A DNA stretch of 64,000 nucleotides from Aromatoleum tolulyticum (GCF_900156155.1 NZ_FTMD01000017.1:37792-101791), one strand, 5' to 3'. Counted from the stretch's first letter, positions 1 to 8,737 are shown. Translations and numbers: made by a program. The notes: generated by a model from the letters alone, not told the origin.

Positions 1-278
1 AGATCGATCGCGGCTTCGTGCATGGCGCCTGCGAGGACCATGCGTTGCGCGCGATCGTCGACGCGAATCTGCGCCTGGCCCGCAGCCTCGGGCTGCGGAC
101 CGTTGCGGAGGGCGTCGAGACCCGCGAGGAGTGGGACCTGCTGCGGGCGCATGGCTGCAACTTCGCCCAGGGCTGGTTCGTCGCCCGCGCGATGCCGGCC
201 CACGAGCTGCCGGAGTGGATCGCGGACTGGGAGCTGCGGCGGCCCGCGTTGGTGGAGGCGCTGGAGGCGGTTCCCTAG
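1..278 (+). CDS. EAL-domain cyclic-di-GMP phosphodiesterase, C-terminal fragment
   Basis: The gene is cut by the left edge, so only about the last 91 residues are visible, read from base 3. The visible part matches the end of an EAL domain: an ARSLGLRTVAEGVET stretch, then the conserved GCNFAQGWFVARAMP segment. Known EAL domains hydrolyse cyclic-di-GMP and often sit behind GGDEF or sensory domains, but none of the upstream part or the EAL signature itself can be checked here. The stop codon overlaps the convergent hydrolase gene by 4 bp. Confidence 0.85.
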   Translation, partial: IDRGFVHGACEDHALRAIVDANLRLARSLGLRTVAEGVETREEWDLLRAHGCNFAQGWFVARAMPAHELPEWIADWELRRPALVEALEAVP

Positions 279-1258
279 GTCCGCTGCAGGGTCAGGATGC
301 TCGACTTGCGGAACTCGTCGCTGGGGAATACGCGGCCGGTCAGCATGGTGTTGAAGATGTGGTCGAAGACCACGCCCGGCTCGCCCTTCTTGTCCCCCGA
401 GCGGAAGTAGGAGTGCCCCTTGGGCGGGTCGTAACGCGTGTTCACGTCGTCACAGTCGATCGCGTAGACGTTGTTCGGCGTGAGATCCATGTCCTCCGGC
501 CCGGTGTGGCCGAGGCGGCGCGAGGCTTCGGCGTTGCGCAGGTTGGAGACCTTGCTCGCACGCAGCGCGAGGTCGTCCGAGGCGTAGTAGACCACGACGT
601 TGCGTGACGCGTGGGAGATCAATTCGCCCACTTTGCCGCGGTGCAGCGATTCGTTGACGATGTCGGCCGCGACCAGGAAGGTGGCGCGGAACAGCAGCGG
701 CAGGCCTTGCGGCTGGTCGTAGCGGCACCAGTTGGCGAGCGTCTCGCGCAGCACGCGGTTGCCCATCGAGTGGGCGAGGACGTTGATGCGCTTGAGGCAG
801 GGATCGTCTTCCGGGTTGTACTCGGGCGAGGCGCGCCATTCCATGAACTTCTGGAACATGCGCGCGAGCGCGAACGCGCTCTGATCGGCGGCCTTCTGGT
901 CGTCCCAGTAGTCCTTGACGATGCCGAGGTCGTTGTCGCAGGGCCAGATCACCGGCACGACCAGCACCTCGCCGGCCTTCTTCTTGTTGCACAGGGCCTG
1001 GAATTCCTCGGCGTTCTTGAACACCGTCTCGGGCAAGTTCGAGAAGCCGTGGATGTAGAGCAGCACCTGGCGGTGCTTCGATTCCTTGATCGCGCTGAGC
1101 AGGGCCTTGCTGCCGATCTCCTCGTAGCTGTCCGTCTTCTTGCGCCGGCAGCAGAAGAAGGCGCGGCTGGAGGCGTTGTTGCCGAGGTCGAAGACGAAGT
1201 CGGGATTGAGTTCGGGCTCGGTGTTGTGGGTCGGCATTCTGCTGGTGATGAACAGCAT
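275..1258 (-). CDS. alpha/beta hydrolase of the DUF900 esterase type
   Basis: A 327-residue protein. A LLYIHGFSN segment near residues 67-74 supplies the HG oxyanion motif, and LAHSMGNRVL near 161-170 carries the nucleophile elbow with Ser164; His282 is a candidate catalytic histidine. These features fit the DUF900 branch of alpha/beta hydrolases, whose substrates are mostly unknown. No signal peptide is visible, so it is probably cytoplasmic. The start is chosen because GGAGG lies about 8 bases upstream of the ATG; the reading frame stays open further upstream but shows no homology. It is convergent with the EAL gene and has no obvious operon partner. Confidence 0.82.
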   Translation of the reverse strand: MLFITSRMPTHNTEPELNPDFVFDLGNNASSRAFFCCRRKKTDSYEEIGSKALLSAIKESKHRQVLLYIHGFSNLPETVFKNAEEFQALCNKKKAGEVLVVPVIWPCDNDLGIVKDYWDDQKAADQSAFALARMFQKFMEWRASPEYNPEDDPCLKRINVLAHSMGNRVLRETLANWCRYDQPQGLPLLFRATFLVAADIVNESLHRGKVGELISHASRNVVVYYASDDLALRASKVSNLRNAEASRRLGHTGPEDMDLTPNNVYAIDCDDVNTRYDPPKGHSYFRSGDKKGEPGVVFDHIFNTMLTGRVFPSDEFRKSSILTLQRT

Positions 1259-1413
1259 GGCATGTCCTCCGCGTCGGGGTGGCTTGCCGGTGCGGGGGCC
1301 ACCCGTCAGGCATGCTGCGGAGTCCCGCCCGGCATGCGTTGATGGTAGGCGAGGATCATGCGAAAGCAAGCCGGCGCGGCGCTGTCCGCGCGCGTCGGGG
1401 CGGGACGCCGGGA

Positions 1414-2559
1414 TCAGCGTGGCGCGGACGGCAGGGCGTCGCGGCTGACCATCACCTCGGTGGCGACGAGGTAGTAGACGACGCCTTTCGTGTCGATCGT
1501 GCGGATCAGCACGGGCAGGCCGAAGTGGTCGGTCGCGAGCCAGACGTCGGTCATCTCGCGCGCGCTGCCGTAGCGTGCGCGGACGTGGCGGGTGCGCCAG
1601 CCCTCGCCGAAGGGCAGGTGCACGGTTTCTTCGCCGATCGTCTCGAGCTGGAAGCTGCGCAGCGCGCCGCCCGCGGTGACGGGCAGCGTGCCGGCGGCGG
1701 CGGCGCCGGGGTAGCCGAGCTGATAGAGCAGCGACAGGATGTCCTGCGCGTTGTCGGGCAGGGTGTCGGTGGTGCCGGCACTGCGGAATTCGCCCGCCGA
1801 GCGGTCGAGTTCGGCGAGGACTTCGCCGGGGCGCCCGTCCTCGCGTTCGGTGAAACGCTCGGGGCGCAGGCCGTTCTCGGTGATCCGGCCGGTGCTTTCG
1901 CGCAGCTTGCGTCCGGGGCGGAACCACGGGATCGAGGCGACGGTGGTCGGCTCCACGAGCTCGGAGAGGCGGTAGCTGCCGTCGTCGGCGACTTCCCACT
2001 GGTGCGTCGCCTTGCCCATGGGGAGCTGCTTCTCGCCCATCAGTGCCATGTACGCGATGCGACCGGCGCGCGGCCAGGCTTGCCCGCCGCTGCCGGCAAC
2101 GGCCGTGGCTTCGGCTGCGTGCGCGGTTTCCGCGGTGGCGGGCGATTCGGTTACGGACTCTGCGGCCTCCGTCGCGCTTGCGGGGGCGGCCTCGGCAACC
2201 GGCTCGGGTGCCGGCTCAGGCTCGGCGGCGGGCGGCGGTTCGGCTGCAGCGGGTTCCGCCGCGGTCTCGGGCTGCTCGACGGGCTTGTCCGTGATGTTCG
2301 CCTGCGCCGTCTTCGGCTCCGCCGGCGGACGCGGCGGCTTCTTCTTCGCCGGCGGCGGCGCGGGCGGGGGCGACTCGCTCACCGCGATCTGCGGCGCCGT
2401 GCGCACGAGCGTCACGTCGAGGCGCTGCAGCTCGGGCAGCGGGCGTAGATCGACCTGCGGGCCGATCAGCACCGCGAGATGCAGAGCGAGCGACAGCACG
2501 ATGCCCAGCAGCAGGGGGCGCGACAACACGGGAGAGGGGGCAGGCGTCGGTTGGGTCAT
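1414..2559 (-). CDS. DUF3108 protein with TonB-like proline-rich N-terminus
   Basis: A 381-residue protein. Residues 17-33 form one hydrophobic anchor, followed by a proline/lysine-rich stretch (PPPAPPPAKKKPPRPPAEP) and a long Ala/Glu/Pro spacer to about residue 160. The C-terminal 200 residues resemble DUF3108, including an MALMGEKQLPMGKATHQWEV-type beginning and repeated beta strands. This layout suggests an inner-membrane-anchored protein with a periplasmic beta-rich domain. The function of DUF3108 is not established. The proline-rich linker resembles that of TonB, but no TonB C-terminal domain is present. Confidence 0.8.
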   Translation of the reverse strand: MTQPTPAPSPVLSRPLLLGIVLSLALHLAVLIGPQVDLRPLPELQRLDVTLVRTAPQIAVSESPPPAPPPAKKKPPRPPAEPKTAQANITDKPVEQPETAAEPAAAEPPPAAEPEPAPEPVAEAAPASATEAAESVTESPATAETAHAAEATAVAGSGGQAWPRAGRIAYMALMGEKQLPMGKATHQWEVADDGSYRLSELVEPTTVASIPWFRPGRKLRESTGRITENGLRPERFTEREDGRPGEVLAELDRSAGEFRSAGTTDTLPDNAQDILSLLYQLGYPGAAAAGTLPVTAGGALRSFQLETIGEETVHLPFGEGWRTRHVRARYGSAREMTDVWLATDHFGLPVLIRTIDTKGVVYYLVATEVMVSRDALPSAPR

Positions 2560-2675
2560 TGATCGCTGCCCGCCACGGCCGCGAGCCGGATGACGACCGC
2601 ATCGATTGGGCGGGCGGCCGCAATTCTAGCGCGACTTCGCCGCCCGTGCCGCAGGGGCGCAAAAAAGCGCTCGCT

Positions 2676-3080
2676 TCAAGCGGGAACGGCGTCCGGTTCC
2701 ATGTAGACGAGCTCCCAGGTGTGGCCGTCGAGGTCCTCGAAGGCGTGTTCGTACATGAAGCCGTGGTCCTTTTCCTCGCGCGCGATCGTGCCGCCCGCGG
2801 CAACGGCCTTCGCGACCAGGTCCTTGACGTGCTTGCGGCTGTCGCACGACAGGCAGATCAGCACCTCGGTGCTCTGCGTGGTGTCGCAGATGGTCTTCCT
2901 TGTGAAGCCGCGGAAGAAGGGTTCGACGAGCAGCATCGCGAAAATGTTCTCCGCGATCACCATGCACGCAGCATCGTCGTTGCTGAACTTCGGTTCGAAG
3001 GTGAAGCCGAGTGCGGAAAAGAACTCACGCGTCCGCGGCAGGTCGCGCACCGGGAGGTTCACGTAGATCTGTCTGGCCAT
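2676..3080 (-). CDS. VOC (glyoxalase/bleomycin-resistance fold) protein
   Basis: A 134-residue single VOC domain, beginning MARQIYVNLPVRDL and ending with a DLDGHTWELVYMEP strand typical of the family. The fold uses paired beta-alpha-beta-beta-beta units and often binds a divalent metal, but the substrate cannot be deduced. The start at 3080 matches the family's usual N-terminus and has GAGG about 10 bases upstream; an in-frame start at 3119 would add 13 unlikely residues. On the minus strand a T-run follows the stop closely (2661-2666), possibly a weak terminator. The neighbours do not reveal a pathway. Confidence 0.85.
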   Translation of the reverse strand: MARQIYVNLPVRDLPRTREFFSALGFTFEPKFSNDDAACMVIAENIFAMLLVEPFFRGFTRKTICDTTQSTEVLICLSCDSRKHVKDLVAKAVAAGGTIAREEKDHGFMYEHAFEDLDGHTWELVYMEPDAVPA

Positions 3081-3158
3081 GTCGGCATCCTCGGGACGAA
3101 CATGGTTCAACATAGTCAAGGCGAAGTGATTTGCAATTGCAGTTACGCGTCGTGCCGG

Positions 3159-4130
3159 TCACGTTTCGGGCCTGTCTGCGCCGTTCGCGCGCGCCGTCGC
3201 AGGGGGTGTGCTGAAGCATTGCTCGAGCCGTTGCTGCAAGCGGCGCCGGTAGAAATCGACAAACTGGCGCGCGTGCGCGGGCTGGTGCCGGCCCGGCGCG
3301 TACACCGCGTACAGGCCGCCGCCGGGCGGTGTCCATTCGGGCAGCAGGCGCACCAGCCGGCCGCTGTCGATGGCCGGCCTGGCGCTGAACTGGTCGAGCG
3401 CCGAAATGCCGGCACCGCCTTCGAGCAGCGCCCGCAGCGCCGCAGCGGAATCGGCGCGCAGATGGCCCCGCACGCGCACGCTGCAGTTCGCTCCGTCGGC
3501 GTGCGTGAAACTCCAGGTCAGCGGCGTCGGCAGCAGCGTCAGGGCGACCCATTCGTGCCGCGCGAGCTCCTCCGGGTGCTGTGGCTGTCCGGCGCGCGCA
3601 AGATAGTCCGGGGCGGCGACGATGTACTGCGCGAAATCGGCAAGCTTGAGCGCGCGCATCGACGAGTCGCGCAGCCAGCCCATGCGGAAGCTCACGTCCA
3701 GGCCTTCCTCGACGAGATCGACGACCTGGTCGCTGGTGCGCAGGTCGATGTGCAGCTGCGGGTGCCGTGCGGCGAACTCGGCGACGACGCGGCCGAGGGA
3801 TTGCTCCGCGTGATCGACGGTACAGCCGATGCGCAGCGTGCCGGTCAGCTCCGCGGACGGGCTGCCGAGCTGCACGAGCGCTTCCTCGATGCCGCGCAGC
3901 CGCGGGACGCATTCGGCGTACAGGGTGTGGCCGGCCTCGGTGAGGGCGACGCGGCGCGTCGTGCGGCTGAGCAGGCTGATCCCGAGCTGCGCCTCGAGGC
4001 GCCCGATCTCGATGCTGACCTTGGCCTTGGCGATCCCCAGGCGGTCGGCCGCGGCGGTGAAACCGCCGGCTTCGGCGACGGCGGCGAAGATCAGCAATCC
4101 GTTGAGGTCGATGCGGTCCGCGATACCCAT
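3159..4130 (-). CDS. LysR-family transcriptional regulator
   Basis: A 323-residue protein with the normal LysR length. Residues 10-68 form the winged helix-turn-helix (LLIFAAVAEAGGFTAAADRL ... LLSRTTRRVALTEAG). The rest is a periplasmic-binding-protein-like effector domain. The chosen ATG puts the HTH at its usual distance from the N-terminus. It is divergent from the NAD(P)-binding protein gene at 4265, with 134 bp between the starts. LysR regulators commonly control such divergent neighbours and themselves, so that gene is the likely target (inference). The inducer is unknown. Confidence 0.93.
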   Translation of the reverse strand: MGIADRIDLNGLLIFAAVAEAGGFTAAADRLGIAKAKVSIEIGRLEAQLGISLLSRTTRRVALTEAGHTLYAECVPRLRGIEEALVQLGSPSAELTGTLRIGCTVDHAEQSLGRVVAEFAARHPQLHIDLRTSDQVVDLVEEGLDVSFRMGWLRDSSMRALKLADFAQYIVAAPDYLARAGQPQHPEELARHEWVALTLLPTPLTWSFTHADGANCSVRVRGHLRADSAAALRALLEGGAGISALDQFSARPAIDSGRLVRLLPEWTPPGGGLYAVYAPGRHQPAHARQFVDFYRRRLQQRLEQCFSTPPATARANGADRPET

Positions 4131-4264
4131 GCGATGCCTTTTTGTCGTTGAATCGAAAACAGTGAATTCTGGACTGAACCGTTTTTGAAAACAATCCGTG
4201 GTGTGATGATGGCGCCGTTGCAGACATCGACCTCCACTCACATCGCTCGAAATAGGTGACATCC

Positions 4265-4903
4265 ATGAACATCGTTCTCATCGGCGCGTCCGGTTACGTC
4301 GGTTCCGCCCTGCTGAAGGAAGCCCTCGCGCGCGGCCATCGCGTCACGGCCGTCGTCTCCAATCCCGCGAAGCTGGCGGCGCAGCCGGGCCTCGAAACCG
4401 TCAAGGCCGACGTGCTCGACGGCGCCGCGCTCGCGCCCCGGCTGCAGGGCCACGACGCCGTCGTGAGCGCCTTCAGCGGCCACGCGCAGGCCGACGTGTA
4501 TGGCTACTACGTGCAGGGCATGCGCTCGATCATCGCCGCGGCGAAGCAGGCGCGTGTGCCACGTCTGCTGGTGGTGGGCGGCGCGGGCAGCCTCGAGGTC
4601 GCGCCGGGCGTGCAGCTCGTCGACACGCCGGAATTCCCGCCGCAGTGGAAGGGCACCGCCGAAGGGGCGCGCGAGGCGCTGACGCTGCTGCGCGCCGAGC
4701 CGGAACTCGACTGGACGATGCTGAGCCCCTCGGCCTACCTGGAGCCGGGCGAGCGCACCGGCCGCTTCCGCCTCGGCACCGACCAGCTGCTCGTCGATGC
4801 GCAGGGCGCGAGCCGCATCTCGGTCGAGGACTACGCCGTGGCGATGATCGACGAGCTGGAACGCCCGGCGCACTCGCGGCGGCGCTTCACGGTCGGCTAC
4901 TGA
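4265..4903 (+). CDS. NAD(P)H-binding, NmrA/YwnB-like short protein
   Basis: A 212-residue protein starting with a Rossmann dinucleotide-binding motif, IGASGYVGSALLKEALARGH, at residues 5-24. It resembles atypical short-chain dehydrogenases of the NAD(P)H-binding (NmrA/YwnB) group, which lack the usual YxxxK pair and often act as redox sensors or reductases. AGGTGA lies 5 bases before the ATG, which supports this start over the in-frame GTG 9 bases upstream. The gene is divergent from the LysR regulator and probably under its control. Its last 7 bases overlap the convergent TIR-ankyrin gene. Confidence 0.85.
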   Translation: MNIVLIGASGYVGSALLKEALARGHRVTAVVSNPAKLAAQPGLETVKADVLDGAALAPRLQGHDAVVSAFSGHAQADVYGYYVQGMRSIIAAAKQARVPRLLVVGGAGSLEVAPGVQLVDTPEFPPQWKGTAEGAREALTLLRAEPELDWTMLSPSAYLEPGERTGRFRLGTDQLLVDAQGASRISVEDYAVAMIDELERPAHSRRRFTVGY

Positions 4904-6720
4904 GCGCGTGCGGGGCGTGCGGGCGGCGCGCCCAGGGTCCGCAGCACGCGGTTGTAGCCGCCCTTTGCCGCGAGGCTGGCGGCGCTCTCGCCGTCCTCGT
5001 TGAGGGCGCGCGGATTGGCGCCGCGGGCGAGCAGCGCGCGCACATAGTCGTCGTTGCCGACCTGCGCGGCGACCATCAGCGCGGTCCAGCCGTTTTTCGT
5101 CGCGGCATCGACGTCCGCGCCGCGCTCCAGCAGCAGGGGCAGTACCTCGTTCTCGCTGCCGGCGGCGCGGATCAGCGGTGTCGAGCCGGAGTTGCTGCGT
5201 GCGTCGAGCTCGGCGCCGGCGTCGAGCAGGCGGCGCACAATCGTCGCCTGCTCGCTGCCGTCGCCGCCCGCGGCCGCCATCAGCGCGGTCTCGCCGCGGC
5301 CGTTGCGCGCGCCGACCGCAGCGCCTTTCGCCAGCAGGGCATCGACGAGCGCGACATCGCCGCCCGCGGCGGCCGCCATCAGCGCCGTATGCTCGCGGAT
5401 GCCGCTCGGATCGGCGGTCGCGGCATTCACGTCGGCCCCTTTCCCGATCAGGAACAGGGCGACCTCCGGTGCCGGCTTGCGCAGCGCGAGCAGCAGCGGC
5501 GTCGGCTGCCAGTCGGACATCGAGCGCGTGCGCGCTTCGAGTTGCGCCCCCTTGTCGAGCAGGAGCTGCAGAAGCTCGAGCTGGCGCCGCAAGTCCTCGC
5601 CCTCCCGCCGGCTCGCGTCGACCGCGCGGTGCAGCGGCAGCCAACCGTCCGGCTTGTCGGGATTGGGGTTCGCGCCGCGCGCAAGCAGTTCGCGCACGGC
5701 GTCGAGCTTCAGCGCGCCGGCGGCACGGCCCAGTGCCGTATCGCGGTTACCCTCGCGGTAGTCGACCTCCGCGCCGAGTTCGAGCAGGCGCTTCATTACT
5801 GCGGCATCCGTGTCGGCGGCGGCGACCATCGCGCGGTTGATGGCTTCGTGCGAGGGTTTCTGCGCGAGCAGCGCCTCCAGCACCTCGGCGCGGCCGGAGC
5901 CGGCGGCCCACGGCAGGGCGCGATCCACGTCAGCGCCGGCCTTCACCAGCTGCTTCGCGAGCGCGAGGTGGCCCGCGCCGGCCGCGCGCATCAGCGCGGT
6001 GACCTCGCCCGCATCCAGGCTGTCGACCGGCATGCCGGCGCGCAGGTACAGCGCGACCGCGTCGGCGTCGTTTCTTTCGGCGAGCTCGACGAAGGTCGCG
6101 GGATCCCACGCGAGGCCCATCTGGTTGATGCGCACGCGCACCTTGTCGGGCGTGTCGACGACCAGCGGGTAGGCCCACAGGCCGACGAGGATTGCCGCCA
6201 CGAGCGCGACCGCCGCCTGCAGCGGGGGCTGGCGCAGCAGGCGGAAGAGGGTGTGGCGCCATCCCGGCGCGAGGATGCGGAGGAGTTCGGCGAGGTCGCG
6301 GTCGAAGCTCGTGTTGCGGATCTCGAAGGCGTTGCGCTGGGCGAGCGGTGCGAGCCCGCCGGGCAGGTCCTGTGCGCGCGGCATCGTGGCGTCCTGCAGC
6401 AGCACCGGGATCACGCGCATGCCGCGCTTGAGCGCGCCGAGGATCTCGATGCGCACGAAGTCGCCGTCGTCGGCGAGGCGCCAGCGCCCCTCGGCGTCGG
6501 TCGCCGTGAGCCAGCGCGGGCCGATCAGCACCAGCAGCACGTCGGCCTGGCGGATCCGGTGCCGGATCGCCTCGACGAAGTCCTCGCCCGCGGGAATCGC
6601 GTCGACGTCGCGGAATACGCGCTCACGGCCGAACTGCGCGACGAGGCGATCGAAGATGCGGCCGGCCTCGCCGCTGGCGTCGTCCCGCCGGTAGCTGATG
6701 AAGATCGCCGGACTCGTCAT
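4897..6720 (-). CDS. TIR domain - transmembrane - ankyrin repeat protein
   Basis: A 607-residue protein with three parts. Residues 4-150 form a TIR_2-type domain: IFISYRRDD at 6-14, VFRDVDAIPAGEDF at 35-48, and DFVRIEILGAL around Glu92, which sits where NADase TIR domains carry their catalytic glutamate. A single membrane segment lies near 167-188. From about 205 to 595 there are at least nine ankyrin-type units such as TALMAAAAGGDVALVDALL and TALMVAAQVGNDDYVRALL. The likely topology is a cytoplasmic TIR with periplasmic ankyrin repeats. Bacterial TIR domains often cleave NAD+ in defence or signalling, but no partner defence gene is adjacent. Confidence 0.88.
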   Translation of the reverse strand: MTSPAIFISYRRDDASGEAGRIFDRLVAQFGRERVFRDVDAIPAGEDFVEAIRHRIRQADVLLVLIGPRWLTATDAEGRWRLADDGDFVRIEILGALKRGMRVIPVLLQDATMPRAQDLPGGLAPLAQRNAFEIRNTSFDRDLAELLRILAPGWRHTLFRLLRQPPLQAAVALVAAILVGLWAYPLVVDTPDKVRVRINQMGLAWDPATFVELAERNDADAVALYLRAGMPVDSLDAGEVTALMRAAGAGHLALAKQLVKAGADVDRALPWAAGSGRAEVLEALLAQKPSHEAINRAMVAAADTDAAVMKRLLELGAEVDYREGNRDTALGRAAGALKLDAVRELLARGANPNPDKPDGWLPLHRAVDASRREGEDLRRQLELLQLLLDKGAQLEARTRSMSDWQPTPLLLALRKPAPEVALFLIGKGADVNAATADPSGIREHTALMAAAAGGDVALVDALLAKGAAVGARNGRGETALMAAAGGDGSEQATIVRRLLDAGAELDARSNSGSTPLIRAAGSENEVLPLLLERGADVDAATKNGWTALMVAAQVGNDDYVRALLARGANPRALNEDGESAASLAAKGGYNRVLRTLGAPPARPARAQ

Positions 6721-6734
6721 CGCCCGGGGGCAGG

Positions 6735-7001
6735 CTAGCCGCCGCTGAGCGCGCCGACGACGAGGAGTTCGTCGCCGTCGGCGAGCGCGCGCGACAACGC
6801 GAGGGCGGGCTGGTGGTTGATGAAGAAGCGCACGTGCGGGCGGATCTCGCCGTGTTCGTCGATGACGCGGAAGCGCAGGCCGGGATGGCGGCGGTCGAGG
6901 TCTTCGAGCACCTCGCCGAGGGTCGCGCCTTCGGCGACGAGGCGCGACTGGCCGTCGGTGTAGCTGAAGAGCTGGCCGGGGACGACGACACGGATGCTCA
7001 T
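6735..7001 (-). CDS. MoaD/ThiS-like ubiquitin-fold small protein
   Basis: An 88-residue protein with a beta-grasp pattern and a C-terminal GALSGG. The terminal di-glycine is the hallmark of sulfur-carrier proteins such as MoaD and ThiS, where it is adenylated and thiocarboxylated. No activating MoeB/ThiF enzyme or molybdopterin gene lies nearby. Its start codon overlaps the stop of the upstream Asp-box protein gene by 4 bp, so the two are almost certainly translationally coupled. That partnership points to a role other than ordinary molybdopterin synthesis, but the actual acceptor is unknown. Confidence 0.82.
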   Translation of the reverse strand: MSIRVVVPGQLFSYTDGQSRLVAEGATLGEVLEDLDRRHPGLRFRVIDEHGEIRPHVRFFINHQPALALSRALADGDELLVVGALSGG

Positions 7002-8119
7002 GGCGCGGGTGCGGCGAACTCGACGGAGAAGATTTCCGGCAGGTGCTCGGCGAGGCACAGCCAGGTGTCGCCTTCGTCGTGGCTGCCCCACAGCTCGCCG
7101 CAGGTGGTGCCGAAATACAGCCCGAGCGGCTTGGCGTCGTCGGCGCAGAAGGCCTGGCGCTTCACCGTCCACCACGCGTGGCCGCGCGGCAGGCCGTTGT
7201 CCTGGCGCTCCCAGCTTTCGCCACCGTCGCAGCTGCGATACACGGCGGGTTTGCCGCCCGGCGAGGTGCGCGGCCAGTTCTCGGTGCCGTCCATCGGAAA
7301 CACCCACAGCGTGTCGGGGTCGCGCGGATGGAGCACGATCGGGAAGCCGATGTCGCCGATCTCGGCGGGCATCGCGCGGCCGATGCGCTGCCAGCGGTCG
7401 CCGGGGCGGTCGAGGCGGTAGATGCCGCAGTGGTTCTGCTGGTAGAGGCGGTCCGGGGCGAGCGGATGCAGCGCGACGCGGTGCGGATCGTGGCCCACGT
7501 CGGCATCGGGGTCGGGCAGGAAGTCGGCGGCGACGCCGCGGTTGAGTGCGCGCCAGTTCGCGCCGGCGTCGGTGCTCTCGAAGGTGCCGCCCGAGGACAC
7601 CGACACGTACAGGTGGCGCGCGTCGCGCGGGTCGATGCAGATCGAGTGGAGCGGCGGGCCGCCCGGAATCGGGCCGATGACCTCGCGCAGGTTGGGCAGG
7701 AGTTCGTGGTTGAAGCCCGGCACTTCCTGCCAGGTGTCGCCGCCATCCTCCGAGCGGAAGAGTCCCGGCGGCACGGTGCCGGCGTACCACACGCCCGGCT
7801 CGGAGGCGTGACCGGGGGCGAGCCAGAAGACGACGTCCACGCTCGCCGCCTTGGTATCGGCGGACGGCGCGAAGGCGGGCGGTTTCGTCGCCTCCTGCCA
7901 GTGTTCGCCGAGGTCGCTCGAGCGGAACACCGTGGGGCCCAGGTGCCCCGGGCGGGTGCCCAGCAGCAGGGTGCGGCGGTCGCGCGGGTCGAGCACCATG
8001 TGGTGCACCGCGGAGCCGAGGAAATGCGGCCCGGTGAGGCGCCACTCGCGCCGCCCGGCGTCGCTGTGCAGGAGGAACGCACCCTTGCGCGTTCCGATCA
8101 GCAAGACGATCTGGTCCAT
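6998..8119 (-). CDS. Asp-box (BNR/sialidase-like) beta-propeller protein
   Basis: A 373-residue protein with at least five Asp-box motifs of the form S-x-D-x-G-x-x-W: RSSDLGEHW, RSEDGGDTW, ESTDAGANW, RSCDGGESW and SHDEGDTW. Such repeats build a six- or seven-bladed propeller related to sialidases and photosystem assembly factors. No sialidase catalytic residues could be assigned and there is no signal peptide, so an exo-glycosidase role is doubtful. GAGGAGGG lies about 7 bases before the ATG. It is the first gene of a two-gene operon with the MoaD-like protein. Confidence 0.85.
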   Translation of the reverse strand: MDQIVLLIGTRKGAFLLHSDAGRREWRLTGPHFLGSAVHHMVLDPRDRRTLLLGTRPGHLGPTVFRSSDLGEHWQEATKPPAFAPSADTKAASVDVVFWLAPGHASEPGVWYAGTVPPGLFRSEDGGDTWQEVPGFNHELLPNLREVIGPIPGGPPLHSICIDPRDARHLYVSVSSGGTFESTDAGANWRALNRGVAADFLPDPDADVGHDPHRVALHPLAPDRLYQQNHCGIYRLDRPGDRWQRIGRAMPAEIGDIGFPIVLHPRDPDTLWVFPMDGTENWPRTSPGGKPAVYRSCDGGESWERQDNGLPRGHAWWTVKRQAFCADDAKPLGLYFGTTCGELWGSHDEGDTWLCLAEHLPEIFSVEFAAPAP

Positions 8120-8211
8120 GCGCTCGCCCTCCTCAGATATCTCAGAATAGTCGCTCGGGAAGACGAAACAAGCACGACGCCGTCAGGGGCTTTGTGCGCG
8201 CCGCCGTCGTT

Positions 8212-8371
8212 CCTCCCCCTTCAAGGGGGGCGGAACAGGGGTTTCGGCGAGCACTGCTTGCCGCCTGTGGAGCGGCGAGGCGAAGCCGAGACTACCGGTT
8301 AGGAGGGGGATGGGTTTCTACGACGTCTGCTTAACCCATCCCCACCCCAACCCTCCCCTTGAAGGGGAGGG
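8212..8371. repeat. cluster of palindromic intergenic repeats
   Basis: This gap between two minus-strand genes holds three nested inverted repeats. A CCCCCTTCAAGGGGG palindrome lies at 8215-8229. An 11-bp perfect stem, GGGGATGGGTT at 8306-8316 with AACCCATCCCC at 8333-8343, follows. A near-relative of the first palindrome centred on CTTGAAG lies at 8351-8371. The same CCTCCCCTTGAAGGGGAGG word recurs at 48941-48959. The arrangement looks like a dispersed, possibly mobile, palindromic element rather than a regulator site. No coding potential is seen. Confidence 0.6.
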
Positions 8372-8410
8372 AGCAAGCGTGTCGGGGTCGGGTCGGGAGC
8401 GCGTGTCTTG

Positions 8411-8737
8411 TTACTTGGCCGCCTTCATGTCGGCCTGGCACTTCTTCATGAAGGAGTTCTTCGCCGCGCCGGCGAGCGGCTTGCCGTTCTTGTCGAGGGC
8501 CTTCGCCGAGCATTCGGTGTTTACGGCCTCGGTGTGGCACTTCTTCATGAAGGACGACTTGGCGGCGCCGACGAGCGGTTTGCCGTTCTTGTCGATGGCC
8601 TTGGATTCGCACATCGAATCGCCGGCGGGTGCGGCCGCGGGAGTAGCTGCGGGCGCGGGCGCGGCGGCCGGGGCCTGGGCGAAGGCCGAGCCGGCGACGA
8701 ACAGGGTGGCGAGAACGGCGGTGATCAAGCGGGACAT
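8411..8737 (-). CDS. PsiF-repeat secreted protein
   Basis: A 108-residue protein with a signal peptide (residues 1-21, ending GSAFA) and an Ala/Pro linker. Two PsiF repeats follow, one starting CESKAIDKNGKPLVGAAKSS and one CSAKALDKNGKPLAGAAKNS, each closed by FMKKC. The E. coli founder is phosphate-starvation induced, but its function is unknown. AAGGAG lies about 9 bases upstream of the ATG. The two cysteines per repeat suggest disulfides in the periplasm. Confidence 0.88.
   Translation of the reverse strand: MSRLITAVLATLFVAGSAFAQAPAAAPAPAATPAAAPAGDSMCESKAIDKNGKPLVGAAKSSFMKKCHTEAVNTECSAKALDKNGKPLAGAAKNSFMKKCQADMKAAK

Noticed and set aside
2661..2685. Intrinsic terminator after the VOC gene
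   Set aside because: A T-run is present on the minus strand, but the hairpin arms are only four to five bases and the loop is too short.
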